From the NCBI RefSeq assembly GCF_025950095.1, contig NZ_JAPDDR010000004.1, positions 310,001-374,000 on the forward strand: 64,000 bases of DNA. Direction: 5' to 3'. Position numbers and translations under genes: made by a program. Below are positions 33,077 through 41,693 of this stretch, one piece after another; the first letter of the stretch is position 1, and each line of letters begins with the position of its first letter. This DNA comes from Luteolibacter rhizosphaerae. GTDB lineage: Bacteria > Verrucomicrobiota > Verrucomicrobiia > Verrucomicrobiales > Akkermansiaceae. Below the pieces are notes generated by a model that ran no database searches, was not told the DNA's origin, and worked only from the letters and a program-made list of their open reading frames with translations.

Positions 33077-35305
33077 CTAGAAGGCTCCGTTCAGCTTCCT
33101 ACCGGTCCAGAACACGGACATCAGGAGGATGACGAGGGCGACGCTGGCCCAGTGCGACCAGAGGGGAAGACGGTTCTCGATCGGGCGGGGCTCGGGCAGG
33201 GCCTCGATCTCCTTGATGAGCTCGGGGAGTTGATCCGGGGTGATCATGCGACCCTTCGCGATGCGGGCCATTTCCGCGAGGACTTCGGGTCGGGCGGGCT
33301 GGCCGGTTTGTTCGAGCTCCACACCTTGGGCAAGGAGCTTGGTTTCGATCGGTTCGGCACCCGCTTCATCGATGGAGGCGCGGAGCGTCCATTCGCCGGG
33401 CAGGCTGACTTTCATGCGACCGGAGAAGGCGCCCCAGGCGGTGTCGTTCTTCTCGAGCGCGATGCGTTCCTTGGTGCCATCCGGCGCGGTGGCATCGACA
33501 TAGACATTGCCTTCCTCCAGCGGGGCTCCGGCGGCATTGAAGGCATTCGCATTGAAGGTGACGGTGTCGCCGGGCACGGGGCGCTCCGGGGTAAAGTAGA
33601 GGCGCACGCGTTCGCCGGCGGCCATGTTGCGTTGGTAGGACATCCAGCGCGCGACCTGACCCCAGAAGCGGTAGTGATACTTGTCCTCCACGCCGCGGCG
33701 CCAGCGCCAGGCGGAGTCGATGCCCATGAAGAGGACCTTGCCGTTGCCGGCAGTCTTCGTGACGATCAGCGGGGTGGGACCGAAGCGGCCGCGGCGGTTC
33801 ACGTTCACGGCCAGCACCTCGGTGCCGCCCTTCGACTTCACCACGGGAGCATGCCAGTGGAAGCCGGGGAGAGCGCGCCAGACATCGGGGTTCGCCTCCT
33901 CTGAATCCGCCAGCATGGTGAGTAGCGAGCTGCGGCCTTCTCCGGTAAGGGTGAGAGGAGAGGCGACGGGATCGTGGAAGCCCGGCTTGTTCTCATTGTC
34001 CATGATCACCGGCATGAGATCCCAGAGGGCGGTATCCTGCAGGGTGAATTGGTTCCCTTGCGGACCGGGCATGAAAACGATGCCGCTGGCCTGATTCTCC
34101 ACCAGACCGCGCAGGAGTTCGCATTGGTCCTTGGTGAGTTGGTCGGGCGCGACGCCGACATCGCCGATGAAGATCACGTCGTATTTGGCGAGGTCCTCGG
34201 GCTTGGAAGGGAAGTCCTGAATGTAGTCGGGGCCGTCGCCCTTGCCGAGCTGCGGGTGGAAGAGCAGGCAGGAGAGTTCCACGCCGGGATCGCGGGAGAG
34301 GGCATTGCGCAGGTAGCGATACTCCCAGCGCGGGAGAGTCTCGATCACCAGCACCTTGATCGATTCGGGGCGACCGGAGAGCGTGAACTTGCGCGAGTTG
34401 TTCGCCTCGATCAGCTCGCCATCCGCCATCGGAATGGAGAGCTCAAGGGTCGAGGCTCCTTCCTTCTCCAAGCGCCAGAGGATGGCATCGTAGGTCGGCT
34501 GGCCCGGGGGCAGGGTGATCTCCTTGGTCTTCTCGCGGCCGGTGTCATCCCGCAGCCGCACGATGGTGCGGACCTCGCGGTCGAGCGAGGAGCGGACGGT
34601 GAAGGGGATCTGCACGTTCTCGCCCACGATGCCGTAGGCGGGGGCGGTAACGGAGAGGAGATCGAGGTCCGGCAGGCGTTTCTTGCTGCCGACCGGGATG
34701 GTGAAGAGCGGGACGCCGCGCTGGAGCAGCTTCTGCGCGGCCACGACCGGCGGCTGGCCGATATTGTAGTCGCCATCCGAGATGAGGATGGCGGCGCGGA
34801 GATTGGTCTCGTTCTCTAGCAGATCCTCCACGGGGCTGCTCAGATCGGTGCCGGCGAGCGGGACTTGCGCGGGATCTTCCGGCGGCGCGGAGAAGGAGCG
34901 GTCGACTAGATCGTTCTTCTCGCCATCCGCGATGGGCGCCCAGAGCGGGCTATCGAGCGCCATGCGGGTCCAGTCCTTGCGCGAGATCACGCTGCGGTTG
35001 GGGGAGAAGATCTGCGGCACCTCGGCATCGAGAGTGTCCATCGACTTGGATGCATCCCAGAGGATCGCGATGCGCGGCTTGGTCTGCGGATGAATGACGG
35101 TGAGCCACTCCGGCTTCCACAGCATGGCGACCACGATCAAGGCGATGAGGAAGCGCAGGCCCTCCAGCAGCGCGGTGCGGCGCGGGTGGGGACTGCGCTT
35201 CCACGAGAGGAAGCAGAGCACGCCCACGATGAGAAGCGCGGCCAAGCCCACGGCGAGCATCGCGGGGCTGGTGGTGAACTGTAGATTGTGGAGGCTGAAG
35301 GACAA
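33077..35305 (-). CDS. Membrane-bound VWA/glutamine amidotransferase-like protein
   Basis: 742 residues. Two N-terminal helices (about 15-33 and 48-66) are followed by a von Willebrand A-like domain beginning RIAILWDASKSMDTL, with a DASKSM MIDAS-type motif, and AAILISDGDYNIG further on. The middle (SIKVLVIETLPRWEYRYLRNAL, YDVIFIGDVGVAPDQLT, GIVFMPGPQG) resembles a class-I glutamine amidotransferase-like fold used as a binding domain. A C-terminal helix (HWASVALVILLMSVFW) closes it. It is the last gene of the MoxR operon. Confidence 0.8.
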   Translation of the reverse strand: MSFSLHNLQFTTSPAMLAVGLAALLIVGVLCFLSWKRSPHPRRTALLEGLRFLIALIVVAMLWKPEWLTVIHPQTKPRIAILWDASKSMDTLDAEVPQIFSPNRSVISRKDWTRMALDSPLWAPIADGEKNDLVDRSFSAPPEDPAQVPLAGTDLSSPVEDLLENETNLRAAILISDGDYNIGQPPVVAAQKLLQRGVPLFTIPVGSKKRLPDLDLLSVTAPAYGIVGENVQIPFTVRSSLDREVRTIVRLRDDTGREKTKEITLPPGQPTYDAILWRLEKEGASTLELSIPMADGELIEANNSRKFTLSGRPESIKVLVIETLPRWEYRYLRNALSRDPGVELSCLLFHPQLGKGDGPDYIQDFPSKPEDLAKYDVIFIGDVGVAPDQLTKDQCELLRGLVENQASGIVFMPGPQGNQFTLQDTALWDLMPVIMDNENKPGFHDPVASPLTLTGEGRSSLLTMLADSEEANPDVWRALPGFHWHAPVVKSKGGTEVLAVNVNRRGRFGPTPLIVTKTAGNGKVLFMGIDSAWRWRRGVEDKYHYRFWGQVARWMSYQRNMAAGERVRLYFTPERPVPGDTVTFNANAFNAAGAPLEEGNVYVDATAPDGTKERIALEKNDTAWGAFSGRMKVSLPGEWTLRASIDEAGAEPIETKLLAQGVELEQTGQPARPEVLAEMARIAKGRMITPDQLPELIKEIEALPEPRPIENRLPLWSHWASVALVILLMSVFWTGRKLNGAF

Positions 35306-35314
35306 GGGAACGCG

Positions 35315-36025
35315 CTAGAGATAAATATTGAAGAGCCAGACCTCCGGATAGATCTCCTCGGAGTGGGCCGCATGGGAGGGGATCTCCGGCTTCACTCCTG
35401 TCTTGGCGGAAAGCGCCAGACCCCAGCGCCGGCTGAGGGGACCGCCCCATTCGATGAGCAGGGTTTGCGACTCGAGGTAGATCTTCGGTTGAGGCTGGAG
35501 TGAGATCCGATCGAAGGGCGCGGTGGCCGCCAGCCACTTCTGCTGTTCCGGCCAGTGGTCTTGTTCGGTCGTGAGATCCTTTCTAACCACGAGCCATTTC
35601 GGCGGCGCGGCGGCGGTGGTCTTCACCGCCTTCACGAAGTCCGCGGCGGTGGTCTTGGCTCGCAGGGTTTCGATCACGCCCTGATTGAAGGTGGGCAGGG
35701 GAATGTAACGCGGGCCCACCAATGCCAGAAGGGGGAACGGCAGGATGGCGAGCTTCAGCCAATGATCCCTGCCCCGGATGATCCGATAGAGGGCGAAGAG
35801 TCCCAGTGGAAGAAGCAGGAGGAGGCTGAGCACCAGCATGCCCGTGATCGCCATGGAGAACAGCGTATCGCTCTGCCCGAGGGCGAGGCCGTCGAAGTAA
35901 CTGCTCAGCCGCCCCACGATCACCAGGCCTGCGATCCCTGCGGAAAGGAAGACATAGCAGAACCAACCCCAGATCCACCGGGATCTCGGCTTGGTGTTTT
36001 CCGGGATGGCGGCGCTGCTGATCAT
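35315..36025 (-). CDS. Hypothetical membrane protein of the MoxR operon
   Basis: 236 residues from the ATG at 36025 (MISSAAIPENTKPRSRW), which overlaps the stop of the BatA-like gene by four bases (ATGA). It has three hydrophobic segments (about 18-37, 50-77 and 95-110), then a soluble region (FVKAVKTTAAAPPKWLVVRKD) ending in LFNIYL. I do not recognise a family. Its place between two VWA proteins suggests it belongs to the same membrane complex. Confidence 0.7.
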   Translation of the reverse strand: MISSAAIPENTKPRSRWIWGWFCYVFLSAGIAGLVIVGRLSSYFDGLALGQSDTLFSMAITGMLVLSLLLLLPLGLFALYRIIRGRDHWLKLAILPFPLLALVGPRYIPLPTFNQGVIETLRAKTTAADFVKAVKTTAAAPPKWLVVRKDLTTEQDHWPEQQKWLAATAPFDRISLQPQPKIYLESQTLLIEWGGPLSRRWGLALSAKTGVKPEIPSHAAHSEEIYPEVWLFNIYL

Positions 36026-38019
36026 GCTTTCACCGGGGGATTCCGTGTGCCGGGTTCGGCCGTGGCTTGGCTGCTCCGTTTCGGCAGGCAGAGCAGGGCC
36101 TCCGAGATCAGGAAGCATAGCATGGCGACAAGGAAGCCGCGCCAGATATCGCTGGGGCCACTGGAGGCGGAGACGGTGGTGCGGCTGTCCTCGAACAAGC
36201 TGAAGCCGGTGCCCTCGAGCGTGTTGTTCAGCATCTCGCGGGTCATGATCTCCGGATCATCTTCTGCGGCGGGGCGGTTGAGGGCCATGGTGCGCTCACC
36301 GAAGCGATGGATGCCAGCTTCGAAGGCTTCATTCGCGGGTACGGGCGCGCCGTAGTCATCGAGACGGGTGCGGGATTCGCCGGGGCGCGGTGCGGCGGCC
36401 CGGCTGCCGATGTTCGCGAGATAGCCGGCATCGAAGCGCTCGGCACCTTCAGCGATCGCGCGTTGCACGACGGGGAGCAGCACGTCGGCATCGCCGAGAT
36501 TCGACCAAGTGTAGTCCGGCTGTGAGCCGACGAACCACGCGGTGCCGCGGTCGACCACGCGACGGGTGATGAAGGTCTTGCCATCATCCCAGCGGGCGAG
36601 CACGGCGGCCTCGCCCTCGGGAAGGCGCCGCTTGAGGGCCTTGAAGCGATCAGCGGGGATGGGCGTGCCATCGAGGCCATCGCGCAGGAGACCATCCTCG
36701 TGATCCCAGGAATCGAGGATGAAGAACTTGCCCGCTTCCGATGTGGTAATGGCCGACCATTTGATCCCGAGGAACTCGGCGTTGCTCTCGCCCTGCGGCG
36801 CGAAGAAGACGAGCTCCCCGCCATCGACGAGGAAGCGGTTGAGTGATTCGGAGAGTTGTCCGGTGGGAAGCGGGGCAGCCCAGAAGACGGCGGCCACATC
36901 TTCGAGCTCGAGGCGCGAGAGTTGGGCGGGATCCTTGCGTTCTACCGATTGACCGCCATGGCCACCCGGGGCGATGGCGATCGAAAGGTATTCCGTAGCC
37001 TCGCCGGGTGGTGCGACCAGCAGGCTCTTCACGGGGCGTGAAGGTCCGTAGGCGAAGAAGGCCGCGTTGTCGCGCAGGTTGCCATCGCCGGGAATCGAGA
37101 GCCAACCGTAGCCGGACTCCTGGTTGGGCGGGATGGGCAGGGACTTGCGGAAACGGAAGTTTTGTCCGGCCAGCGTGACATTCGTCATGTTGCGGACACC
37201 GTTCATCGTCGAGCTGAGCGGTAGATTGAGCGGTGCCGTAGAGTCCTCGCTGCGGGTGATCTCGATATCGAGCACCAGTTCGTTGCCGGCGCGGCGGGAG
37301 GACAGGATGCGGATGGCTTGGTTCGGCGAAGGCTCGCCGCCGAGCGAGAGGATGCGGAGCTTTGGCGGCTGCGGCAGCGAGGCGAGCGCGGCGCGGACGG
37401 AGGTCCAGCGATCATTATCCGGCTTCCAATTCGACTTCTGCAAGTCGGAGGCGATCCAGACTTCGGCGCGACCGGGTGTCTCGATGAGATACTCGGCGGC
37501 GCGGCTCGCGAGCGTGGAGAAGTCCGCGGTGGTATCGGTGGCCGTGGTGGTGGAAATCTGGTTCAGGACATCCGGGCTGGGGACCTCCTGTGGCTGGCCG
37601 GAGGCGCTATCGAGCAAGACGAGCCGCGTGCCGCCGAGATCGGCCAAGGCATCGCGGATGCGCTCGAGGGCGAGCTCGCGTCGGGGCACGGTGCCGGAAT
37701 GCGGCGTGGCTTCCATGCTGGCGGAGCGGTCGAGGATGAGGACCACGAGGTCGGGCTTGCCACCGCCCCAGCCGAGTAGCCCGCTGACGAGCGGACGCGC
37801 GGCAGCCGTGACAAGCGCGGCCACTCCGAGGGCGCGGCAAGTAAGAATGAGAATGTGGCGGAGCTTCTTCTTTCCCCGGGATTCCCGCGTCGCCTTGAGC
37901 AGGAACTGCATCGCCGCCCACATGACGGTCTTGTGCCGCCTGCGGTTCAGCAGATGAATGATGATGGGGATGCTGGCCGCGAGCAGCCCCCAGAGCATCG
38001 ATTGTTGAAGGAAAGTCAT
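36022..38019 (-). CDS. BatA/VWA domain membrane protein
   Basis: 665 residues. The N-terminal SMLWGLLAASIPIIIHLLNRRRHKTVMWAAMQFL is the aerotolerance-regulator (BatA) N-terminal membrane domain. A VWA domain starts near 90 (DLVVLILDRSASMEATPHSG), with a DRSASM MIDAS motif. Later comes a long region with GATase-like strands (DVAAVFWAAPLPTGQLSESLN, GGELVFFAPQGE) and a C-terminal helix (GFLVAMLCFLISEALLCLP). It follows the DUF58 gene by three bases. Together with MoxR and DUF58 this is a typical MoxR-type chaperone operon; its client is not visible. Confidence 0.87.
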   Translation of the reverse strand: MTFLQQSMLWGLLAASIPIIIHLLNRRRHKTVMWAAMQFLLKATRESRGKKKLRHILILTCRALGVAALVTAAARPLVSGLLGWGGGKPDLVVLILDRSASMEATPHSGTVPRRELALERIRDALADLGGTRLVLLDSASGQPQEVPSPDVLNQISTTTATDTTADFSTLASRAAEYLIETPGRAEVWIASDLQKSNWKPDNDRWTSVRAALASLPQPPKLRILSLGGEPSPNQAIRILSSRRAGNELVLDIEITRSEDSTAPLNLPLSSTMNGVRNMTNVTLAGQNFRFRKSLPIPPNQESGYGWLSIPGDGNLRDNAAFFAYGPSRPVKSLLVAPPGEATEYLSIAIAPGGHGGQSVERKDPAQLSRLELEDVAAVFWAAPLPTGQLSESLNRFLVDGGELVFFAPQGESNAEFLGIKWSAITTSEAGKFFILDSWDHEDGLLRDGLDGTPIPADRFKALKRRLPEGEAAVLARWDDGKTFITRRVVDRGTAWFVGSQPDYTWSNLGDADVLLPVVQRAIAEGAERFDAGYLANIGSRAAAPRPGESRTRLDDYGAPVPANEAFEAGIHRFGERTMALNRPAAEDDPEIMTREMLNNTLEGTGFSLFEDSRTTVSASSGPSDIWRGFLVAMLCFLISEALLCLPKRSSQATAEPGTRNPPVKA

Positions 38020-38022
38020 CGG

Positions 38023-38919
38023 CTATGAATGCCCCTTCTTCGGAAGGCGCGCGGTGAGGAACTCACGGAGCAGGGGCTCGAGCGGGGTGTTTGTCGGGAC
38101 CAGCTGGTAGTCCGCGGCGGCGTCGTGGCACTTGTTGCGCGTTGTTGTCAGGAAGTCGCGCAGGGCGCTGTGGTACTCATCCGAGATGAGATTCGGCTCC
38201 ACCACGAGCGAGGTGCCGTCCTCCATGTCGACGAAGCGGTGGGGGCGATCGAACTCGAAGCCGAGCTCCTGCGGGTCCATGAGGTGGAAGACGCAAATGT
38301 CGTGCTTGCGGTAGCGCAGATGCTGGAGCGCATCCGAGAAGGCCTGCGAGTCGGTGAAGAGATCCGAGAGGATGACGACGAAGGCGCGCTGGCTGATCTT
38401 CTCCGCAATGACATGCAGGGCGGCGACCAGGCCGGTATCGCCGGAAGGCTCCAGCTTGCCGAGAGTCTCGAAGATGTGTTGCAGATGGGCAGGGCGACGG
38501 CTCGGCGGGACTTCGAGGTGGAGCTTGTCCGTGCAGACCGAGAGGCCGGCGGCATCGCCTTGGTTCACCAGCAAGTAAGCGAGGGAGGCGGCGATGCGGT
38601 TGGCGTAGGCGATCTTCGATTCGCCTTGGCCATGGAACTTCATCGAGCCGGAGGCATCGACCACGAAGTAGGCGCGCAGGTTGGTATCGGCCTCGAATTC
38701 CTTGATGTAGAATCGGTCCGAGCGCGCGAAGGCCTTCCAGTCGAGGCGGCGGGTGTCGTCGCCTGCGACGTATTTGCGGTACTCCGCGAACTCGACGGAA
38801 GAGCCGCGGTGCGGGGAGCGGTGTTTGCCCGCCACGTTGCCGATCATCGGTTGGCGCGTCTCCAATGGGATCGCACCAAGCCGGGCGAGCATGCCGCTAT
38901 CGAGGAAGTCGTATTTCAT
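38023..38919 (-). CDS. DUF58 domain protein (MoxR-associated)
   Basis: 298 residues of the DUF58 family, with the conserved block GSSVEFAEYRKYVAGDDTRRLDW followed by KAFARSDRFYIKEFEADTN at about 40-80, then VVDASGSMKFHGQG, a VWA-like MIDAS motif (near 90). No membrane helix, so probably cytoplasmic and attached to the membrane partners. DUF58 proteins regularly sit directly behind MoxR ATPases; here a four-helix-bundle gene and repeats have come between them. Confidence 0.92.
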   Translation of the reverse strand: MKYDFLDSGMLARLGAIPLETRQPMIGNVAGKHRSPHRGSSVEFAEYRKYVAGDDTRRLDWKAFARSDRFYIKEFEADTNLRAYFVVDASGSMKFHGQGESKIAYANRIAASLAYLLVNQGDAAGLSVCTDKLHLEVPPSRRPAHLQHIFETLGKLEPSGDTGLVAALHVIAEKISQRAFVVILSDLFTDSQAFSDALQHLRYRKHDICVFHLMDPQELGFEFDRPHRFVDMEDGTSLVVEPNLISDEYHSALRDFLTTTRNKCHDAAADYQLVPTNTPLEPLLREFLTARLPKKGHS

Positions 38920-38929
38920 CCGAAAGATT

Positions 38930-39366
38930 CCAGAGACCAGAAACCAGAATCCAGATTACTAAGAGCTCGAACCGATTTTCTGAATCAGGCCTGCAAGCAT
39001 GCGTGAGATCTCGCCAGTCTCCTCGATCATTCCTTCGGTCTTCGCAAAGGGCTCGATTCCCAGCTCACGACAAGCTTCACGGTGAATCATCAACTGAGTT
39101 CTCAGTTCTCCACAGGACCCCTTGCTGTAGCCCAGAAAGCGGCAGAAGTCGGCGATGCTAGGACGTTCCGACCCTTCTGCAATATTCGACGGAATCGAAA
39201 TGGCGGAACGTTGGATCTGATCCTTGAGTGCGAAGTCACGGGAGCCGTGAGATCCTACACAAACATTCACAGCCAATCGGCAGCCTCTCTTCCACACTTC
39301 TAGATTCTCAAAATTGTGTGAGTGCATCTCTCGTGTCTTGGTTCTGGCCTCTGGTATCTGGTGTCT
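38930..39366. mobile_element. Candidate small mobile unit: four-helix-bundle gene between inverted CCAGANN arrays
   Basis: On the left (38930-38955) CCAGA recurs four times with a period of about seven bases. On the right (39337-39366) the reverse complement of the same array appears (TCTGG recurring). Between them lies one complete four-helix-bundle gene. The right array begins at the MoxR stop codon and the left one stops ten bases before the DUF58 start. The unit carries no transposase, so movement would need one in trans. That it is mobile is an inference from its structure and placement inside a conserved operon. Confidence 0.5.
38959..39327 (-). CDS. Four-helix bundle protein (S23/IVS-type, TIGR02436)
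   Basis: 122 residues from the ATG at 39327 (MHSHNFENLEVWKRGCRLA). The family pattern is clear: LEVWKRGCRLAVNV, the SRDFALKDQIQRSAISIPSNIAEGS block around 38-62, FCRFLGYSKGSCGELRTQL and a C-terminal helix. Relatives are encoded in 23S rRNA intervening sequences or sit in bacterial genomes next to diverse genes; Avd of diversity-generating retroelements has the same fold. No reverse transcriptase or template repeat is nearby, so this is not a DGR. Role unknown. Confidence 0.9.
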   Translation of the reverse strand: MHSHNFENLEVWKRGCRLAVNVCVGSHGSRDFALKDQIQRSAISIPSNIAEGSERPSIADFCRFLGYSKGSCGELRTQLMIHREACRELGIEPFAKTEGMIEETGEISRMLAGLIQKIGSSS

Positions 39367-40403
39367 CATTCGTCCCTCATCTCCGCAACCAGCCGCTCCA
39401 CCACCTTCTTGGAGGTCATGCCTTGGGACTCGGCGGCGAAGTTCGTGATCACCCGGTGTCCGAGGACGGGGATGGCGACTTCTTCCAAATCCTCGATGCT
39501 GGCCATGTAGCTGCCACGGAGGGCGGCGCGGGATTTGGCTCCGAGAATGAGATACTGCACGGCGCGCGGTCCGGCGCCCCAAGCGACGTAGTCCTTGATC
39601 CATGCCGGGGCCTCCGGTGTGCCGGGGCGGGTCTTGCGGACGATGGAGACGGCGTAGTCGTAGAGGTGTTCTGGCACCGGCACACGGCGGACTAGCTGCT
39701 GATATGCCATCACGGCATGGCCATCGAGCAGGTGATTCAGAGCGGCACGGGCGGTGCCGGTGGTCTCGCGGGCGATGCGCTTTTCCTCCTCCGCGCTGGG
39801 GTAGTCCACCTCGATCAGGAACATGAAGCGGTCGAGCTGGGCTTCCGGCAGGGGGTAGGTGCCTTCCTGTTCGACCGGGTTCTGGGTGGCGAGGACGAAG
39901 AAGGGCGGCTGGAGATCGTAACTACGACCGAGAACCGTCACCTTGAGCTCCTGCATGGCCTCCAGCATGGCGGACTGGGTCTTGGCCGGGGCACGGTTGA
40001 TTTCGTCCGCGAGCACGATATTCGCGAAGACCGGGCCGCGGACGAACTCGAACTCGCGCCGGCCGCCGACGCCGGACTCTTGGATGATGTCCGTGCCGGT
40101 GATGTCCGCGGGCATCAGGTCCGGGGTGAACTGGATGCGGTTGAATGTCAGGTCGAAGGTCCTGGCGACCGAGGAGACGAGCAGGGTCTTGGCCAGACCA
40201 GGGACGCCCATCAGCAGGGCGTGGCCGCGGGCGAAGAGGCAGATGGCGAGCTGCTCGATGACCTTGTCTTGGCCGATGATGGCCTTGCCGAGTTCCGCCT
40301 TGAGTGCGGCGTAGGTTTTTCCGAGCTGGTCGATCGCCGCGACATCGTCGGGGGGGAGTTGGTGGTCCGTGTGGGTGTCGGGGGCAGCGCTGGTCTCTTC
40401 CAT
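39366..40403 (-). CDS. MoxR family AAA+ ATPase
   Basis: 345 residues from the ATG at 40403 (MEETSAAPDTHTDHQ); a further in-frame ATG nine codons upstream is less likely. Walker A is GVPGLAKT (66-73), Walker B is VLADEINR (130-137), and sensor 1 lies in FVLATQNPVEQEGTYPLPEAQLDRF, a hallmark of MoxR. These are chaperones that activate VWA or membrane complexes. It is the first gene of the operon with DUF58 and the VWA proteins, and is divergent from the DUF1080 gene. Confidence 0.95.
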   Translation of the reverse strand: MEETSAAPDTHTDHQLPPDDVAAIDQLGKTYAALKAELGKAIIGQDKVIEQLAICLFARGHALLMGVPGLAKTLLVSSVARTFDLTFNRIQFTPDLMPADITGTDIIQESGVGGRREFEFVRGPVFANIVLADEINRAPAKTQSAMLEAMQELKVTVLGRSYDLQPPFFVLATQNPVEQEGTYPLPEAQLDRFMFLIEVDYPSAEEEKRIARETTGTARAALNHLLDGHAVMAYQQLVRRVPVPEHLYDYAVSIVRKTRPGTPEAPAWIKDYVAWGAGPRAVQYLILGAKSRAALRGSYMASIEDLEEVAIPVLGHRVITNFAAESQGMTSKKVVERLVAEMRDE

Positions 40404-40519
40404 GAAATGAAGCTGTTTTCGGAATTTCAACCAAGCTAGAGAGGGACCCGCCGTTGTCGAGGCGGATGAAACGAATCCCGCTTGCCGAAGCGGGGATCAT
40501 TCATAAGCTGTCATACAAC

Positions 40520-41161
40520 ATGAAGTCACTCGCATGGGCATTGGTATTGGCTGGATCCGCGATGGCGGCTCCGGAAGCGGTTTCCCTCTTTAACGGCAAG
40601 GACCTGACGGGCTGGAACTCGGCCAAGGGCGGCGAGCCCGGCAAAGGCTGGGAGGTGAAGGACGGGGTGATCCATCGCGCTGGTGGTGGAGGGGATCTGG
40701 TCTCCGAGAAGGAGTATGCGGACTTCGAGCTGGAGTTTGAGTGGAAGATCTCGAAGGGCGGGAACAGCGGGGTGAAATACCGCCTGCGGAAGACCCCGGC
40801 CGGCTGGATCGGGGCGGAGTATCAGGTTCTGGACGATGCCGGGCACCCGAACGGCAAGGTGGCGGACACCAGCGCAGGCTCGCTCTACGAGGTGATTCCC
40901 GCTGCCAAGGAGAAGGACCTCAAGCCCGCGGGGGAGTGGAACACCTCGAAGGTGGTTGCCAAGGGCAACACCCTGGAGCACTGGCTGAACGGCAAGCTGA
41001 CGCTGAAGATCGACACTGGCAGCAAGGAGTGGGCGGCCGGGAAGAAGGCTAGCAAGTTCGCGAAGGTTGAAGGTTTCGCCGAGGCCGGGGCGGGGCGGAT
41101 TTTGCTCCAGGACCATGGTGACGAGGTCTGGTTCCGCGCCATCCGGATCAAAGAGCTCTAA
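40520..41161 (+). CDS. Secreted DUF1080 (3-keto-disaccharide hydrolase) protein
   Basis: 213 residues from the ATG at 40520, with a signal peptide (MKSLAWALVLAGSAMA). It has the full DUF1080 pattern: FNGKDLTGWN (near 26), WEVKDGVIHRAGGGGDLVSEKEYADFELEFEWKI split over 45-80, GNSGVKYRL, and NTLEHWLNGKL and ILLQDHGDEVWFRAIRIKEL at the end. The fold is a concanavalin-like sandwich; some members hydrolyse 3-keto-glycosides. Such proteins are very common in PVC bacteria. It lies just before the ribosomal operon, in the same direction. Confidence 0.92.
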   Translation: MKSLAWALVLAGSAMAAPEAVSLFNGKDLTGWNSAKGGEPGKGWEVKDGVIHRAGGGGDLVSEKEYADFELEFEWKISKGGNSGVKYRLRKTPAGWIGAEYQVLDDAGHPNGKVADTSAGSLYEVIPAAKEKDLKPAGEWNTSKVVAKGNTLEHWLNGKLTLKIDTGSKEWAAGKKASKFAKVEGFAEAGAGRILLQDHGDEVWFRAIRIKEL

Positions 41162-41189
41162 AGATCGGCGGAAAATTTCGGTTTTCCAC

Positions 41190-41217
41190 TTGCCAGAGGG
41201 GGGTCGTCTGCTAAACA
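41190..41217 (+). promoter_or_regulatory. Candidate promoter of the rpsM-rpsK-rpsD operon
   Basis: TTGCCA (41190-41195), 16 bases, then TAAACA (41212-41217), preceded by TG in the extended -10 position. A GCCCG-CTT-CGGGC hairpin lies in the leader of about 70 bases before rpsM. Confidence 0.4.
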
Positions 41218-41293
41218 GCCCGCCCGCTTCGGGCAGCCGGACACGGTTTCGCGTCCCTATACCCATTCGGATCCCCGCTCACCACAGCATCAC

Positions 41294-41662
41294 ATGGCAC
41301 GTATTTTCGGTATCGAAATTCCCAACGAGAAGCGCATCGAAGCGTCGTTGCAGTACATGTACGGCATCGGTTCGACCACCGCCGGCCGTATTCTCGAGCA
41401 ATCCGGCATTGATCCGGACATCCGCACCGGTCAGCTGACCGAAGACCAGCTCGTGAAGATCGCTACCGTGATCCAGAGCCAAGGCATCATCATCGAAGGT
41501 GACCTTCGCCGTGAGAAGCAGGCTCAGCTCAAGCGCCTTACCTCGATCAACTGCTACCGTGGCATCCGCCACAAGCGCGGTCTGCCCGTCCGCGGCCAGC
41601 GCACCCGCACCAATGCCCGTACCCGCAAGGGCAAGCGCCGCACGGTGGGCGTGAAGAAGTAA
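41294..41662 (+). CDS. rpsM: 30S ribosomal protein S13
   Basis: 122 residues, the normal length. MARIFGIEIPNEKRIEASLQYMYGIG, the conserved start and helix-two-turn-helix region, and the basic tail RGLPVRGQRTRTNARTRKG are unmistakable. S13 sits in the head of the 30S subunit and contacts the P-site tRNA and 50S. It is the first gene of the trio with S11 and S4, and its start lies about 130 bases past DUF1080 rather than behind secY or rpmJ. Confidence 0.98.
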   Translation: MARIFGIEIPNEKRIEASLQYMYGIGSTTAGRILEQSGIDPDIRTGQLTEDQLVKIATVIQSQGIIIEGDLRREKQAQLKRLTSINCYRGIRHKRGLPVRGQRTRTNARTRKGKRRTVGVKK

Positions 41663-41693
41663 GCCGCGCTGAACTCCGAACCTTTTTTCCGAA

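Noticed and set aside
38930-39366. A diversity-generating retroelement, because of the Avd-like fold
   Set aside because: No reverse transcriptase, template repeat or variable C-type-lectin target is present near it.
38959-39603. A 214-codon gene for the four-helix-bundle protein
   Set aside because: The first 92 codons are a shadow of moxR and Arg/Pro-rich. The family homology begins at the ATG at 39327.
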